Of a stretch of DNA of 7,077 nucleotides, positions 1 through 5,859 are shown piece after piece (the first letter of the stretch is position 1; each line of letters opens with the position of its first letter). Location of the stretch: positions 1 to 7,077 of the forward strand of contig JAKFXV010000100.1 of assembly GCA_021731205.1 (NCBI GenBank). The letters run 5' to 3'. Source of the DNA: Nocardioides sp. (lineage in GTDB: Bacteria; Actinomycetota; Actinomycetes; Propionibacteriales; Nocardioidaceae). Made by a program: the position numbers and the translations under genes. The notes beneath the pieces are model-generated. The model worked only from the letters and a program-made list of their open reading frames with translations. It was not told the DNA's origin and made no database searches.

Positions 1-421
1 GGAACCTCTCGACTTCGTCCTCTTGTTCTTCGGGTACGGCGAGCCCGGCTTCCTCGAGGACCGCTTCGGCGCACACGATCCGCGAGCCGGTCCGGAGGGC
101 CAAGGCGATCGAGTCAGAGGGCCGCGCACTCACCTCCGCGCCCGAGTCGAGCACCAGGGTGGCGTAGAACACCCCGTCCTTCATCTGGGTGATCTGCACC
201 TCCGCCAAGGCCGTGCCCGTCGCGACCAACACATCCTTCATCAGATCGTGGGTGAGCGGACGTGGCGGAACGACGCCCTGTTGGGCGAAGGCAATCGCCG
301 TTGCCTCCACCGCGCCGATCCAGATGGGGAGATAGCGCTCCCCAGCGACCTCGCGCAACAGCACGATCGGCTGGTTCGAGGGCATCTCGACCCGCACTCC
401 CACCACATCGACTTCGCGCAC
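1..421 (-). CDS. DUF151 / bifunctional nuclease (BFN) family protein, C-terminus cut off by window edge
   Basis: Reading the minus strand from a GTG at 421-419 gives 140 residues that begin MREVDVVGVRVEMP and run off the window with no stop. The DUF151 family signature is clear: a short beta-rich start, a YLPIWIG segment near residues 30-36, RPLTHDLM near 54-61, and an ARPSDSIALALR block near 99-110. The start and register match what I recall of M. tuberculosis Rv1829 (about 164 residues), so roughly 20 C-terminal residues are missing. The family is named after a plant protein with reported DNase and RNase activity; the bacterial role is unsettled. The GTG lies 42 bases after the ftsR-like stop. 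The ribosome site is weak: GGAG about 12 bases upstream, or GAAG nearer. The fold assignment is solid, the biochemical function is not. The acidic tail (residues 130-138) is typical of actinobacterial members. Confidence 0.88.
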   Translation of the reverse strand, partial: MREVDVVGVRVEMPSNQPIVLLREVAGERYLPIWIGAVEATAIAFAQQGVVPPRPLTHDLMKDVLVATGTALAEVQITQMKDGVFYATLVLDSGAEVSARPSDSIALALRTGSRIVCAEAVLEEAGLAVPEEQEDEVERF

Positions 422-463
422 GTCTTCAGCGTACTCCGGCGTCGAACGGGCGCGAGCCGAACC

Positions 464-1216
464 TCAGGCCCGACCCAGGCCTACCTTCACGAGCGTCGCG
501 TGCAACCGCACCGACAAAGCGGCGATCTCACCCACCGCTGCGTCCGCCCGACCGTGTGCGGCAGCATCTCGCGCGCTGCGCATCGGTGTCACCACCTGTT
601 CGACCAGGCCGACCTCGCGATCCGCGGCCGTTCGGAAGGCCCTCAGATGGCGCGGCTCGAAGCCGAAGTCAGCGAGCTCACGGGCAGTTTGTGCGATCAC
701 CAAGGCGTCGCTGTCGAACTGGCCGGTGCCTGGTCGAGCGGCGATCAGCCCGAACTGCTCGAGTTGTGCCAAGAGCTCCTCGGAGATCTCCGTGACCTTG
801 ATCAGCTCCCGTCTCGACAACCGCACGTCACTGCGGCGTCGGAACGACTCGGCGCTGGGCAGCCCGTCGACAGCCAGAGCCACCTGCGGCACGGTGGGGA
901 TCACGGACTCGATCGGCGGCGGAGTCAGGCCGCGGTCGATGGCCTCGAGGTGCTCACCGATCACCTTCAACGGGAGATAGTGGTCTCGCTGCATGCGCAG
1001 GATGTAGCGCAGTCGCTGGACATCGTCGTCGGAGAACTTTCGGTAGCCGGCGGCTGTCCGCTCGGGCTTGATCAGACCTTGGTCCTCCAGAAACCTGATC
1101 TTGGGAATCGTCACGCCGGGGAAGTCGGCGCGCAGTTGCTCGAGAACCTGTCCGATGTTGTGTCGTGGGCGGGGTCCCGCGGCGGCCGCGAGCACCGGGT
1201 CACTGGGCAAGCCCAT
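464..1216 (-). CDS. ftsR: MerR-family transcriptional regulator, FtsR-like
   Basis: This 250-residue DNA-binding protein starts with an unordered N-terminus (1-18) and then a MerR-type winged helix (about 19-95). Its recognition part has the typical VTIPKIRFLEDQGLIKPERT and GYRKFSDDDVQRLRYIL pattern, followed by a QRDHYLPLKVI block that is characteristic of the actinobacterial FtsR/Rv1828 group. The C-terminal half (about 125-245) is helical and lacks the metal-binding cysteines of classical MerR sensors. In Corynebacterium glutamicum, FtsR activates ftsZ expression; the same role here is inferred from family and position. I chose the ATG at 1216, which follows the FHA stop by 2 bases and has a GAGAG element about 9 bases upstream. 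An in-frame TTG at 1222, overlapping the FHA stop, would add two residues. The gene is probably cotranscribed with the FHA and gcvH genes. Ligand and binding site are unknown. Confidence 0.9.
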   Translation of the reverse strand: MGLPSDPVLAAAAGPRPRHNIGQVLEQLRADFPGVTIPKIRFLEDQGLIKPERTAAGYRKFSDDDVQRLRYILRMQRDHYLPLKVIGEHLEAIDRGLTPPPIESVIPTVPQVALAVDGLPSAESFRRRSDVRLSRRELIKVTEISEELLAQLEQFGLIAARPGTGQFDSDALVIAQTARELADFGFEPRHLRAFRTAADREVGLVEQVVTPMRSARDAAAHGRADAAVGEIAALSVRLHATLVKVGLGRA

Positions 1217-1218
1217 GC

Positions 1219-1728
1219 TCAACTGCTCTCGTGCCCTGAGAAGAACACCAATCGGTACTTGCCGATCTGGACTTCGTCGCCGTCGTGCAGGTCGACCTGT
1301 TCGATGCGGGCGCGGTTGACGTAGGTCCCGTTGAGGCTGCCCACATCACGCACTTGGAACCTGGTTCGGTCCCGGGCGAACTCCGCGTGCTTCCGCGAGA
1401 CCGTCACGTCGTCGAGGAAGATGTCGCTCTCGGGATGTCGGCCTGCCTCGACCAAGTCCTCGGCCAGCAGGAATCGGCTGCCCGCACCGGGGCCACGTTG
1501 CACGACCAAGAGGGCGTGCCCCGCGGGCAACGCGTCAACGGCTGCCGCGTCGAGCGGGTCCAAGGATCGTTCGGCAGTCTCGGAGGCTTCTCGCGCGCCG
1601 AAGGTGATCGTCGAGGTGACGTCGTTCGCGAGTGGAGTGTCGAGCCTCGCCCCGCAGTGCGCGCAGAAACGCGAGCCGGCGGGGTTCTCCCGGCCGCACG
1701 TGGCGCACTGTGGTGCATCGGCTGTCAT
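1219..1728 (-). CDS. garA: Zinc-ribbon plus FHA domain protein, GarA/OdhI family
   Basis: The 169-residue protein has three parts. A zinc ribbon at 8-25 uses two CxxC pairs (C8/C11, C22/C25). A Ser/Thr-rich linker contains NDVTSTITF (35-43). A C-terminal FHA domain (about 72-165) carries the phosphopeptide-binding residues G96-R97, S111-x-x-H114, N133-G134-T135 and N138. The FHA part is very like mycobacterial GarA and corynebacterial OdhI (SDIFLDDVTVSR, DVGSLNGTYVNR, GDEVQIGKYRLVF). Those small cytosolic regulators inhibit 2-oxoglutarate dehydrogenase and act on glutamate metabolism. Phosphorylation of an N-terminal TT motif by PknB/PknG makes the FHA domain bind its own tail and switches them off. 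Here the first Thr of the TT pair appears to be V37. GarA and OdhI have no zinc ribbon, so this is the longer architecture. The ATG at 1728 follows the gcvH stop by 9 bases with only a weak GGGTCGAG ahead. Family membership is firm, the exact targets are inferred. Confidence 0.92.
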   Translation of the reverse strand: MTADAPQCATCGRENPAGSRFCAHCGARLDTPLANDVTSTITFGAREASETAERSLDPLDAAAVDALPAGHALLVVQRGPGAGSRFLLAEDLVEAGRHPESDIFLDDVTVSRKHAEFARDRTRFQVRDVGSLNGTYVNRARIEQVDLHDGDEVQIGKYRLVFFSGHESS

Positions 1729-1737
1729 GTCTCGACC

Positions 1738-2139
1738 CTAACCCTCCACCGAATCCCGATAGGTCGCCGCGTCCATCAGCGTGTCCCCACTTTGGCCGTC
1801 GCCTACCTGAATCTCGATCAACCATCCGCCACCATAGGGATCGTTGTTGACCAGCTCCGGTGTTGCCTCCAAAGCCTCGTTGCGGGCAGTGACCTCCCCC
1901 GTCACAGGCGCGTACACGTCACTGACCGACTTGGTCGACTCGAGCTCGCCGCACACCTCCCCGGCAGTCACGCTTTCGCCGACCTCGGGCAACGATACGA
2001 ACACGATGTCGCCCAGGGCATCTTGCGCGTAGTGCGTGATCCCCACTCGTACGACGCCGGCGCCGCTCGCCGCAGGCCCACCCTCCACTGGGCGCACCCA
2101 CTCGTGTTCGGCGGTGTACTTGAGGTCCTCAGGGAACAC
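1738..2139 (-). CDS. gcvH: Glycine cleavage system H protein (lipoyl carrier)
   Basis: This is a 133-residue GcvH, close to the usual 120-130 residues. The N-terminus (YTAEHEWV, 8-15) and [19 protein letters not shown] (33-51) are family hallmarks. The lipoylated lysine is K70 in [20 protein letters not shown], followed by the [13 protein letters not shown] segment (98-110). The lipoyl arm shuttles the aminomethyl group between the P, T and L proteins of glycine cleavage in the cytosol; lipoylated H protein also serves lipoate relay in some bacteria. No gcvT, gcvP, lipA or lipB is in this window, so its partners must be elsewhere, as in M. tuberculosis where gcvH also sits next to garA. Translation starts at a GTG (2139-2137) preceded by a strong GGAGG four bases away, and this is the clearest ribosome site in the window. 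It follows the longest non-coding gap, so it may head its own transcript with the FHA and ftsR-like genes. Confidence 0.96.
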   Translation of the reverse strand: MFPEDLKYTAEHEWVRPVEGGPAASGAGVVRVGITHYAQDALGDIVFVSLPEVGESVTAGEVCGELESTKSVSDVYAPVTGEVTARNEALEATPELVNNDPYGGGWLIEIQVGDGQSGDTLMDAATYRDSVEG

Positions 2140-2262
2140 GAATCCTCCAGGGGGCGGGTGCGGCTCGGCGGCAACGGCGAATGGTCGGCGAGCGGCACTC
2201 TACTCCGCAGGCGTGCGTCCAGGCGCGGTGCGTGACGGACTGGCGCACAGGCATCACGCGCC
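2140..2262 (-). promoter_or_regulatory. 123-base gap upstream of gcvH; possible promoter
   Basis: This is the only gap over 45 bases. Just inside it, read on the minus strand, GGCGCG and CGCGCC arms and an overlapping GCGTGA/TCACGC pair could fold, but no U-run follows, so a terminator is not supported. A TAGAGT (2202-2197) fits the actinobacterial TANNNT -10 pattern and would give a leader of about 50 bases before the GTG of gcvH. No convincing -35 lies 16-19 bases upstream; the nearest TGGACG is only 13 away. I saw no glycine-riboswitch motifs. A GGAGG ribosome site ends the gap. Confidence 0.25.
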
Positions 2263-2997
2263 CTAGTCCGGAGCGCCGAACTGGGGAATCAGCGGGGTCG
2301 CAACGCTCGCGATGTCGAGGTCTGCCAGCTCCTCGATGCGAACCGTGCCGCCGCGGGACTCGATGACCTCCTGAGGGCCCCGGCTGAACGTGATCGCGCC
2401 TGCCAACGTCTCCGGATCGCCAATCACTTCGATGACGTAGGGCGCCGGCACGACCTGCCCGTCGATCACTACCCCGGACCCACTGATCTCGAAGGCCGAT
2501 TGAGCAACGATCCGGATCTCGTCGTTGAACTCGAGGGCCTCTGCACCCGCAGTCCGCAACTCCTGGACGGTGTCCAACAGCACGTCGATCGACAACGGTT
2601 CGCCGCCGGTGTCGACCGTCACCCGGATCCCCGGGCCCGACACCGGCACCAACCCGGCCAGGATGCTCAGGTTGGTGGCGTTCTCCTGGGCCTCCGCAAG
2701 GGCGGCCTGGCGCGAGGTGCGGGTTGACTGCAGGCCGTCGCGAGTGGCCTCCAGCCGTTCGATCTCGCGTTCGGTCCGCTCCGAGAGCGTCGACAGGCCG
2801 TTGAGAACATCGATCAGGTCCTGTTCCCGGTAGCCCGCGTAGGCGTTGCTGACGTCGTTGGCGCGGACCTGGGTGACCGCCGCCAGCCCCAGCGCCCCAA
2901 GGAGCACAGCGACCACCAGCTGCGATCGCGTCGGGCGCGTGAACGCCCGCAACAGGTGGCGCCGACCGGCGGCACTGAGATCGACCGGCTCAGGCAT
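2263..2997 (-). CDS. DUF881 family membrane-anchored coiled-coil protein (second copy)
   Basis: The 244-residue protein has a basic cytoplasmic start (1-25), one membrane segment (about 26-43), then a REQDLIDVLNGLS motif (57-69) and a charged coiled coil (about 66-108). A globular DUF881 domain follows (about 110-225), with VSGPGIRVTV (119-128), a TAGAEALEFNDEIRI stretch (149-163), and VPAPYVIEVIGDPETL (183-198). By the positive-inside rule the coiled coil and domain lie outside the membrane. Its homologues include Bacillus YlxW/YlxX, encoded just ahead of sbp and ftsA-ftsZ, and M. tuberculosis Rv1825. The biochemical function is unknown; a division or envelope role is suggested only by gene neighbours. 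The ATG at 2997 overlaps the sbp stop by 8 bases, so translation is probably coupled. It is more divergent and shorter than the upstream copy and lacks that copy's N-terminal motif. Confidence 0.92.
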   Translation of the reverse strand: MPEPVDLSAAGRRHLLRAFTRPTRSQLVVAVLLGALGLAAVTQVRANDVSNAYAGYREQDLIDVLNGLSTLSERTEREIERLEATRDGLQSTRTSRQAALAEAQENATNLSILAGLVPVSGPGIRVTVDTGGEPLSIDVLLDTVQELRTAGAEALEFNDEIRIVAQSAFEISGSGVVIDGQVVPAPYVIEVIGDPETLAGAITFSRGPQEVIESRGGTVRIEELADLDIASVATPLIPQFGAPD

Positions 2998-3322
2998 GGA
3001 ACAGGTGCCTTCGGATCGCGGCGACGTTCGAGAAGATCCTGATGCCCAGCACGACGATCACGCCCGTCGACAGCTGCCCGCCGACTCCGAGTTGGTCCCC
3101 GAGGTAGACGATTGCCGCCGCGATCGTGACGTTGCTGACGAACGAGATCACGAAGACCCGGTCGTCGAAGATCCCGTCGAGGTAGGCACGTAGCGCCCCG
3201 AAGACCGCATCCAGGGCCGCAACGACCGCAATCGGCAAGTACGGCTCCCACCCGATCGGGACATCGGGTTTGAGGATCAGGCCGACCACCACGCCGACGA
3301 GCAGTCCGAGTGCTGCGATCAC
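2990..3322 (-). CDS. sbp: Small basic protein Sbp (DUF1290), multi-pass membrane protein
   Basis: A 110-residue membrane protein of the DUF1290 family. Hydrophobic segments lie at about 1-17, 28-46, 56-75 and 85-98, with a short polar loop KPDVPIGWEPYLPIA (18-32), the conserved ALDAVFGALRAYLDGIFDD (36-54) and a basic C-terminus ending IRRHLF. The family occurs in Firmicutes and Actinobacteria between or beside DUF881 genes; in Bacillus it lies just upstream of ftsA-ftsZ, but no molecular activity is established. Here it sits exactly between two DUF881 genes. The start is a GTG (3322-3320) overlapping the preceding stop by 4 bases (GTGA), with AGGAGAAGG about 4 bases further upstream. Its own stop lies 8 bases inside the next gene. 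This tight packing suggests fixed expression ratios with its neighbours, and possibly one membrane complex with them. Confidence 0.92.
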   Translation of the reverse strand: MIAALGLLVGVVVGLILKPDVPIGWEPYLPIAVVAALDAVFGALRAYLDGIFDDRVFVISFVSNVTIAAAIVYLGDQLGVGGQLSTGVIVVLGIRIFSNVAAIRRHLFHA

Positions 3323-4176
3323 GACGCCTTCTCCTGACTTCGATCCGAGGCCTGCTCGTCAGCGATCTCGGCGAGGAGCAGGGGACGCAACTGGGCTGCC
3401 GGGAGGCTCATGTCGTCGACAGTCTGCACCTCGACGCGGAATCCCAGCTGTTCGACCAGGGCCCGCCAGGTGAGGCCGCTGGTCGAGTCGAGCAGGTCGG
3501 CCTCCAGCGTGTCCGGGTCGCCGATGGCGCGCACGATGTACGGCGCGCGCAGCGAGACACGGTTGACGCCGATCGAGAGCCCCGAATTGCGCAAGGACGT
3601 CACGGCCGTGATCCGCTGGTCATTGATGGCGATCGCCTCTGCGCCGGCATTCCACAACCCGTCGACCAGCACCGACAGGTCATCGGCTCGAACCACCCGG
3701 GCGTCAACCGCGTCGCGGGCGTCCTGAACGACGATGCGCAGTCCCGGCCCCCGGATCTTCGAGAAGCCCGCAGGCAGGGCGAGGTCAACCAGATCGTCGG
3801 CTGCGCGCTCGGCCTGGGCATCGAGGGTGTCGAGTTCGGACTCCATCGCCCGAGCAGCTCCCCGCAACTCGGTCAGCGCCTGTTGTTGATCGGTCAGCCG
3901 GTCTCGGCGGCTCTCGATCTGCGCCAGCAGGCTGGAACGCTCCCCCACCGAATCCCGGGCCGTTCGAGCGGACTCGACGGCTGCCGTGCCGACCAACACC
4001 CCGAAGACCGCCACCACCGCCAGGGCTGCGCGTCGACCCGAGGGAACCGCCGCTGCGTGCGAGCGGCGCTCGGCGGCGCGCTGATAGTCCTGGTCGAGAG
4101 CTTCGTCGATGATCCGGTCCAACAACGGCACTGTGACGTCTCGGCCGCGGGCTGCGCGGGGCGGTGCGTCAACCAT
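3319..4176 (-). CDS. DUF881 family membrane-anchored coiled-coil protein (first copy)
   Basis: This 285-residue protein resembles M. tuberculosis Rv1823. A cytoplasmic N-terminal arm carries LLDRIIDEALDQDY (18-31), a short amphipathic motif common in actinobacterial members. Next come a membrane segment (about 49-68), a long coiled coil (about 70-130) and the DUF881 domain (about 138-272), with IRGPGLRIVVQD (141-152), AGAEAIAINDQRIT (177-190), RAPYIVRAIGDPDTLEADL (210-228) and a charged tail. The main body is predicted to be extracytoplasmic. It shares the domain landmarks of the 2997-2263 protein (GPG-x-R, AGAEA...ND-x-RI, APY-x-(4)-IGDP-x-TL), so the two are paralogues. The ATG at 4176 overlaps the phosphatidyltransferase stop by 8 bases. 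The function is unknown; the link with division and envelope genes is contextual. The coiled coil invites a partnership with its paralogue, which is inference. Confidence 0.92.
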   Translation of the reverse strand: MVDAPPRAARGRDVTVPLLDRIIDEALDQDYQRAAERRSHAAAVPSGRRAALAVVAVFGVLVGTAAVESARTARDSVGERSSLLAQIESRRDRLTDQQQALTELRGAARAMESELDTLDAQAERAADDLVDLALPAGFSKIRGPGLRIVVQDARDAVDARVVRADDLSVLVDGLWNAGAEAIAINDQRITAVTSLRNSGLSIGVNRVSLRAPYIVRAIGDPDTLEADLLDSTSGLTWRALVEQLGFRVEVQTVDDMSLPAAQLRPLLLAEIADEQASDRSQEKAS

Positions 4177-4768
4177 CGGCGCCTACCCAGCGGTCGTCTC
4201 GGGCCAGCAGTCTGCGCACCTGCCAGGCGTACAGGAGCCCGACCCACCAGTACAGCCCGATGCCCCAGAACGCGAAGGCCCAGCCCCAGACGCGCGCCAG
4301 GGTTGCGACGATCCCCTCCCCGTCGCCTAGCAACAACAACGGGAAGGCGTACAGCAAGTTGAACGTGGCGGCCTTGCCCAGCACGTGCACCGGCAACGCG
4401 TGATAGCCGCGGGTGCGCAACAACGGGACCAGCATCCACAAGAAGAGGTCTCGTGCGGGGAGTACGACGGCGACCCACCAGGGCACGACGTCGCGCAGCG
4501 CGAGGCCGACCACCACCGCGAAGATGTAGAGCCGGTCCGCGACGGGGTCGAGGATCTCACCCAGGACGGAGAACTGGTCTAGTCGCCGAGCAAGGTAGCC
4601 GTCGAGGAAGTCGGTAATGCCCGCCAGCATGAGTACGCCCAAGGCCCAGCCGTCCGCTTCAGGGCCCAAGACGAGCCACAAGAAGACCGGAACCCCGGCC
4701 AAGCGGATCATGGACAGCACGTTCGGCAAGGTCCAGACGCGATCGGTGCGCGTGGGCTCGTCGGACAC
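4169..4768 (-). CDS. pgsA: CDP-alcohol phosphatidyltransferase (PgsA2-like; PGP synthase or cardiolipin synthase)
   Basis: The 199-residue integral membrane enzyme carries the complete family catalytic motif D-x2-D-G-x2-A-R-x8-G-x3-D-x3-D: D53, D56, G57, A60, R61, G70, D74 and D78. These aspartates bind the metal that activates the hydroxyl acceptor attacking CDP-diacylglycerol. Several hydrophobic stretches follow (about 28-35, 42-52, 80-92, 95-112, 135-150 and 162-185). TLPNVLSMIRL (13-23) is the usual entry to the first helix. Substrate is not certain. The neighbours match M. tuberculosis pgsA2 (Rv1822), annotated as phosphatidylglycerophosphate synthase, but actinobacteria also use members of this superfamily as CDP-DAG-dependent cardiolipin synthases. 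The start is GTG at 4768; its AGGGTGGG ribosome site lies inside a predicted stem-loop. The gene ends 8 bases inside the first DUF881 gene, so lipid synthesis and the DUF881/Sbp module are translationally linked. Confidence 0.93.
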   Translation of the reverse strand: MSDEPTRTDRVWTLPNVLSMIRLAGVPVFLWLVLGPEADGWALGVLMLAGITDFLDGYLARRLDQFSVLGEILDPVADRLYIFAVVVGLALRDVVPWWVAVVLPARDLFLWMLVPLLRTRGYHALPVHVLGKAATFNLLYAFPLLLLGDGEGIVATLARVWGWAFAFWGIGLYWWVGLLYAWQVRRLLARDDRWVGADG

Positions 4769-4771
4769 GAA

Positions 4772-4794
4772 CCCACCCTAACGGGGAGGGTGAG
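4772..4794 (-). promoter_or_regulatory. Stem-loop covering the pgsA ribosome-binding site
   Basis: In the 41-base gap between the second CNNM gene and pgsA, the minus-strand RNA has CUCACCCU (4794-4787), a 7-base loop (4786-4780) and AGGGUGGG (4779-4772). This gives eight consecutive pairs with one G-U. The 3' arm is the purine-rich candidate Shine-Dalgarno, 3 bases before the GTG start at 4768. Folding would therefore hide it. No U-tract follows, so it is a poor intrinsic terminator. A regulatory role is inferred. Confidence 0.4.
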
Positions 4795-4809
4795 GGTTGA
4801 CGGACCGGC

Positions 4810-5859
4810 TCAGCTCGGCTCGGTTTGGTGAGCCGCGTCCCGGATCTCCCCCACCAACTCCTCCAACACATCCTCGAGGGTGACCAGGCCCATCAGCACA
4901 CCCTCCGCGTCCACCACCCGGGCCATGTGGGCGCCCTGGCGTTGCAGCGCAGCCAGGGCGTCATGCAAGAGGACCTCGCGAGGCACATCCACGAACGGGT
5001 GGATCATCGTGGCGTCGATGCGCTGCTGTCGACGCACGTCGTCGAGCTCCAGCACATCCTTGATATGCACGTATCCACGCAGTTCCCCGGCCTCATCGAG
5101 AACCGGGAAGCGGCTGAATCCCGTTGCGGCACAGGCATCCTCGACCTGCGCGACCGTAGCGTCATGGGGCACCGTCGCCAGGCTCTGACGCGGCATCAGC
5201 ACCGACTCGACCGTCTTCTCGGTGAAGCCCAGCGCCCCGGCGAGGCGGTCGTACTCGTTGGCCTCGATCAGTCCCTCCCCGCGCGATTGCTCAACCATCG
5301 CGGCGACCTCCTCACGAGTGAACGTCGAGCTGACCTCGTCGCGCAGTTCGACCCCGAACCGACGCAGGATCAGTGCAGCGAGAGCATTGATCACGACCAC
5401 GACCGGGCGCAGCACCGTCACGATCGCCCAGATCGGCGGGCCGAGCACCAAGGCAGCGCGGTCCGGGCCGGCAAGGGCGAGATTCTTCGGCACCATCTCC
5501 CCGATCACCACGTGGAGGTAGACCACCACAGACAGCGCAACGACGAACGCGATGGGGTGCAGCCATCCCTCCGGCATCCCGATGAACTGGAACAGCGGCT
5601 CGATCAGGTGCGCCACGGCGGGCTCGCCCACGGCACCCAACACCAGCGAGCAGACGGTGATGCCCAACTGGTTCACCCCGATCACCAGCGACATGTTCTC
5701 CATGGCCCGCAGCGTGATCTTGGCCCAGCGTGACCCCTGGAGCGCACGCGGTTCGATCTGACTGCGCCGAGCCGAGACAAGCGCGAACTCGGCCCCCACG
5801 AAGAAGGCGTTCCCGAGCAGCAGCCCGATGGCCAAGAAGACGGCCCCGAGATCACTCAT
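4810..5859 (-). CDS. CNNM (DUF21) and CBS-pair membrane protein, short form without CorC_HlyC domain
   Basis: The 349-residue protein begins with a DUF21/CNNM transmembrane domain (about 1-170). It includes NAFFVGAEFALVSARRS (17-33), NQLGITVCSLVLGAVGEPAV (63-82) and the conserved GEMVPKNLAL (120-129) within hydrophobic helices. A helical link (EEVAAMVEQSRGEGLI, 183-198) leads to two CBS motifs: about 215-272 (VLMPRQ, GFSRFPVLDEAGELRGYVHIKDVL) and about 283-340 (GLVTLEDVLEELVGEI). It ends there, with no CorC_HlyC domain. Family members (CorC, YhdP, MpfA, eukaryotic CNNM) are linked to magnesium or cobalt efflux and sense ATP-Mg through the CBS pair; older databases call them hemolysins. I start it at the ATG 5859-5857, six bases after GGGAG, rather than the in-frame ATG at 5877, which lies upstream of that site. 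It overlaps the preceding CNNM gene by 8 bases, so the two are likely coexpressed and may form a heterodimer. Confidence 0.93.
   Translation of the reverse strand: MSDLGAVFLAIGLLLGNAFFVGAEFALVSARRSQIEPRALQGSRWAKITLRAMENMSLVIGVNQLGITVCSLVLGAVGEPAVAHLIEPLFQFIGMPEGWLHPIAFVVALSVVVYLHVVIGEMVPKNLALAGPDRAALVLGPPIWAIVTVLRPVVVVINALAALILRRFGVELRDEVSSTFTREEVAAMVEQSRGEGLIEANEYDRLAGALGFTEKTVESVLMPRQSLATVPHDATVAQVEDACAATGFSRFPVLDEAGELRGYVHIKDVLELDDVRRQQRIDATMIHPFVDVPREVLLHDALAALQRQGAHMARVVDAEGVLMGLVTLEDVLEELVGEIRDAAHQTEPS

Noticed and set aside
1217..1222. TTG at 1222 as start of the ftsR-like gene
   Set aside because: It has only three bases between GAGAG and the start; the ATG at 1216 has a better start codon and spacing. 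The difference is two residues and cannot be settled from sequence alone.
23..1324. A 433-codon open frame on the plus strand, antisense to the DUF151 and ftsR-like genes and the end of the FHA gene
   Set aside because: It crosses three well-supported minus-strand genes and its translation is a low-complexity, His/Arg/Asp-rich sequence without a recognisable domain. Such frames are common opposite GC-rich genes.
2140..2262. Glycine riboswitch upstream of gcvH
   Set aside because: The gap is short, and I could not find the conserved aptamer core in it.
2230..2262. Intrinsic terminator after the second DUF881 gene
   Set aside because: GC-rich arms exist, but they compete with each other and no U-run follows.
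3310..4362. A 350-codon plus-strand open frame opposite the first DUF881 gene and part of pgsA
   Set aside because: It is a shadow of conserved minus-strand genes, Arg/Pro-rich at its end, with no family features. The same holds for the plus-strand frames at 1285-2235 and 4825-5733.
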